Source: DAOUGC01 sp034429695
GTDB lineage: Bacteria; Chloroflexota; Anaerolineae; Anaerolineales; Anaerolineaceae
Length of the DNA stretch: 24,672 bases
Reading direction: 5' to 3'
Assembly (NCBI GenBank): GCA_034429695.1
Contig: DAOUGC010000187.1
Span: 1 to 24,672 of the forward strand
Positions 23,341-24,672 of this stretch are shown here, piece by piece. The notes beneath the pieces were generated by a model. It was not told the origin of the DNA and did not search any database. It saw only the letters and a program-made list of their open reading frames with translations. The stretch's first letter is position 1; every line of letters begins with the position of its first letter. A program made the translations under genes and the position numbers.

Positions 23341-24342
23341 ATGAAAAGACTCTCCTTTTTGCTTTTATTCTTGATCCTTCTGCTGGCGTTGCCCGCCATT
23401 CGGCCTGTTGCGGCGCAAAGCGAACCCCCCACGCCGGAGGAAGTGCTGGCAGAGGTCAATGCATTGCGGGTTGCCGCCGGGCTGGATGAATACACCGACA
23501 ACCGCCAGTTGATGGATGCGGCTGAAAATCAAGCGGACTACATGGCGTTGATCGAAGGCTACACTCACATCGGGCCGGGCGGTTCCAATGTGGTGGACCG
23601 TGCGCTGGAGACCGGTTATGGCGGCACAGGGCAGATCACCTGCAGCGAGTCGGTTGCGATGGCGTCCATTGCCACCAGCGCCGATTATGTTGTGAATACA
23701 ATCTGGAATACCTACGCAGACAAGCTGGTTATTTATAATGAAGACTATCAGGATGCCGGTGTGGGCGTGGTGGAAAAAGACGGTTCGGTGTATTACGTGC
23801 TGAATGCCTGTCTGGTTGAAGGCGAGGCAGCGCCTGTGCCCACCACCATGACGGGAACCCCACGCGCGCCCACCAGCACTGTGCTGGCTGAGACGCCCAT
23901 CCCCACCCGTGCGGCTGAGGCGGACGGCTCGATCACCCACGAGGTGTCAGCGGGTGAGTCTTTGTGGACGATCTCAATGGCTTACGGGGTGGACGTGAAC
24001 ACGCTGATCGGCATCAACGATCTGGACGCCAAAGGCCCTGTGATTTACCCCGGGCAGAAGATCATCATCCAACCGGCGTTTACGCAGACCGTGTCACCCA
24101 CACCGTCTGAGACGCCGCGCCAACCCACCCGCACGGCGCGTCCCACCGCCACGCTGCGCCCCACCCGTGAGGCGGGCGCTGTGACCGAGGTGGTGGTGCT
24201 GCCCACGGCAACGCTCAAGTCGGTCAGCCTGCCGGGGAATATTACAGCCCGGCAGCAGGTGGGGCTGGGGGTGCTTGCGGTGAGCGGCATTGGCATCCTG
24301 GCGATGGTGGTGATCGGGTTGCTCAAACGCAGGAATCAGTAA
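23341..24342 (+). CDS. Secreted CAP/SCP-LysM protein with Thr/Pro stalk and C-terminal TM anchor (copy 2)
   Basis: 333 aa from ATG 23341, where the signal peptide starts (LSFLLLFLILLLALPAI, cut after VAA); a TTG at 23308 would add 11 residues. AGGA lies about 10 nt upstream. The architecture matches the preceding gene: CAP domain (about 30-158), LysM (about 199-245; VSAGESLWTISMAYGVDVNT, GPVIYPGQKIIIQ), Thr/Pro/Arg stalk, TM helix and basic KRRNQ tail. The CAP domain has diverged: SESVA replaces the ENIAGG stretch, YTHIGPGG replaces the THT loop, and it holds a Cys pair (ITCSES and LNACLV) that could form a disulphide. It arose by tandem duplication and was probably co-transcribed with copy 1; a terminator follows. 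Confidence 0.9.
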   Translation: MKRLSFLLLFLILLLALPAIRPVAAQSEPPTPEEVLAEVNALRVAAGLDEYTDNRQLMDAAENQADYMALIEGYTHIGPGGSNVVDRALETGYGGTGQITCSESVAMASIATSADYVVNTIWNTYADKLVIYNEDYQDAGVGVVEKDGSVYYVLNACLVEGEAAPVPTTMTGTPRAPTSTVLAETPIPTRAAEADGSITHEVSAGESLWTISMAYGVDVNTLIGINDLDAKGPVIYPGQKIIIQPAFTQTVSPTPSETPRQPTRTARPTATLRPTREAGAVTEVVVLPTATLKSVSLPGNITARQQVGLGVLAVSGIGILAMVVIGLLKRRNQ

Positions 24343-24363
24343 GGATTTGTGAGAGATCAAGGG

Positions 24364-24393
24364 ATGGGCTGACGTGGAGTCAGCCCATTTTGA
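24364..24393 (+). terminator. Intrinsic terminator of the CAP-LysM gene pair
   Basis: Arms 24364-24373 and 24379-24388 form a perfect 10-bp stem with loop GTGGA, followed by a T-rich stretch (TTTGATTT). It begins 21 nt after the stop of copy 2. Confidence 0.88.
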
Positions 24394-24424
24394 TTTCCAT
24401 AATTGATGTTGGGATCGAAAAAAC

Positions 24425-24672
24425 AGACTCTCTGAATTTGATTTTTTCCGGAACAGATGCGAATCGCCCCTCACCCAGCCTCTCCCCGAAGGGGAGAGGA
24501 GAAAGCTCGGAGCAGAGGTGACAAAGGCTCTCTGAAAACGGATTTGCCGGAGCCGCCCCTCACCCGGCCTCTCCCCGAAGGGGAGAGGAGAAAGCGCCGA
24601 GCAGAGGTGAATCGCCCCACACCCCCGCGAAAGTTGCACATTCGCGTTACCCGGAGGGGAGAGGAGAAAGCC
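24425..24672. repeat. Tandem intergenic hairpin repeat (two full copies and one degenerate copy)
   Basis: Copy 1 spans about 24425-24520 and copy 2 about 24526-24610. Both run from CTCTCTGAA through CCCCTCACCC and a 9-bp hairpin (24479-24487 with 24491-24499; 24568-24576 with 24580-24588; loop GAA) to GAGCAGAGGTGA. A third copy, about 24612 to the window end, keeps GGGGAGAGGAGAAAGC but has lost the left hairpin arm. This resembles the widespread extragenic GGGGAGAGG palindromic repeats. Apparent reading frames across it (SPLPFGERPGEG) are repeat artefacts. It fills most of the last 330 bases, which hold no gene. Confidence 0.85.

Noticed and set aside
24094..24639. 181-codon minus-strand frame across the terminal repeats
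   Set aside because: It covers the 3' end of the second CAP-LysM gene, its terminator and the hairpin repeats; the peptide is a translation of repeat DNA.
24425..24672. Terminal repeats as a CRISPR array
   Set aside because: Units are long, unevenly conserved and hairpin-centred, without uniform spacers. No cas genes are present.

Overview
This 24.7 kb window looks like a chromosomal segment of a Chloroflexota bacterium, most likely class Anaerolineae. That is inferred from gene content, not from a marker gene. It carries CAP/SCP proteins with LysM and Thr/Pro-rich stalks, two LytR-CpsA-Psr (LCP) proteins, a lipoprotein sugar-binding protein with an acidic EEPAA linker, and moderately GC-rich coding DNA. 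Several promoters have TATAAT boxes almost touching the start codon. No rRNA, tRNA, CRISPR array, transposase or phage gene was seen.

Left part (1-9.0 kb): carbohydrate use and signalling. A GH13 glucan enzyme runs off the left edge on the minus strand. It diverges from a hybrid histidine kinase. The kinase meets, tail to tail with a 23-bp overlap, a minus-strand response-regulator protein (HTH-like segment, GHKL-like segment, C-terminal receiver). From a shared palindromic -10 region the regulator diverges from a CUT1 sugar ABC operon: binding lipoprotein, GC-rich intercistronic hairpin, then two permeases overlapping by 4 bp. No ABC ATPase is encoded here.

Middle part (9.0-18.2 kb): envelope assembly. 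After a hairpin-rich intergenic region come a membrane zinc-ribbon protein of unknown function, a GT39-like membrane glycosyltransferase with a long extra N-terminal membrane region, a lipoprotein LCP protein lacking key catalytic residues and ending in a Thr-rich stalk, a second polytopic membrane protein that may be a GT-C enzyme, a Trm112-like zinc protein, and a canonical LCP phosphotransferase with an LytR_C domain. The block ends at a strong intrinsic terminator.

Right part (18.2-24.7 kb): an alpha/beta hydrolase; a convergent small DUF4177-like membrane or lipoprotein sharing a bidirectional terminator with it; an adenosine deaminase-SurE nucleotidase pair (plausible nucleotide salvage); a two-CBS-domain protein; and two tandem paralogues with the architecture signal peptide, CAP, LysM, Thr/Pro stalk, TM helix and short basic tail. 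The window ends in a dispersed hairpin repeat present in two full copies and one degenerate copy.

The points most worth a second look are: (1) four genes (hybrid kinase, both LCP genes, first CAP-LysM gene) with a -10 box only 8-10 nt upstream of the ATG and no Shine-Dalgarno, implying leaderless mRNAs; (2) a canonical plus a catalytically degenerate LCP protein next to a PMT-like glycosyltransferase and Thr-rich surface stalks; (3) complementary loss of receiver residues in the hybrid kinase; and (4) an inverted repeat covering the GH13 promoter.
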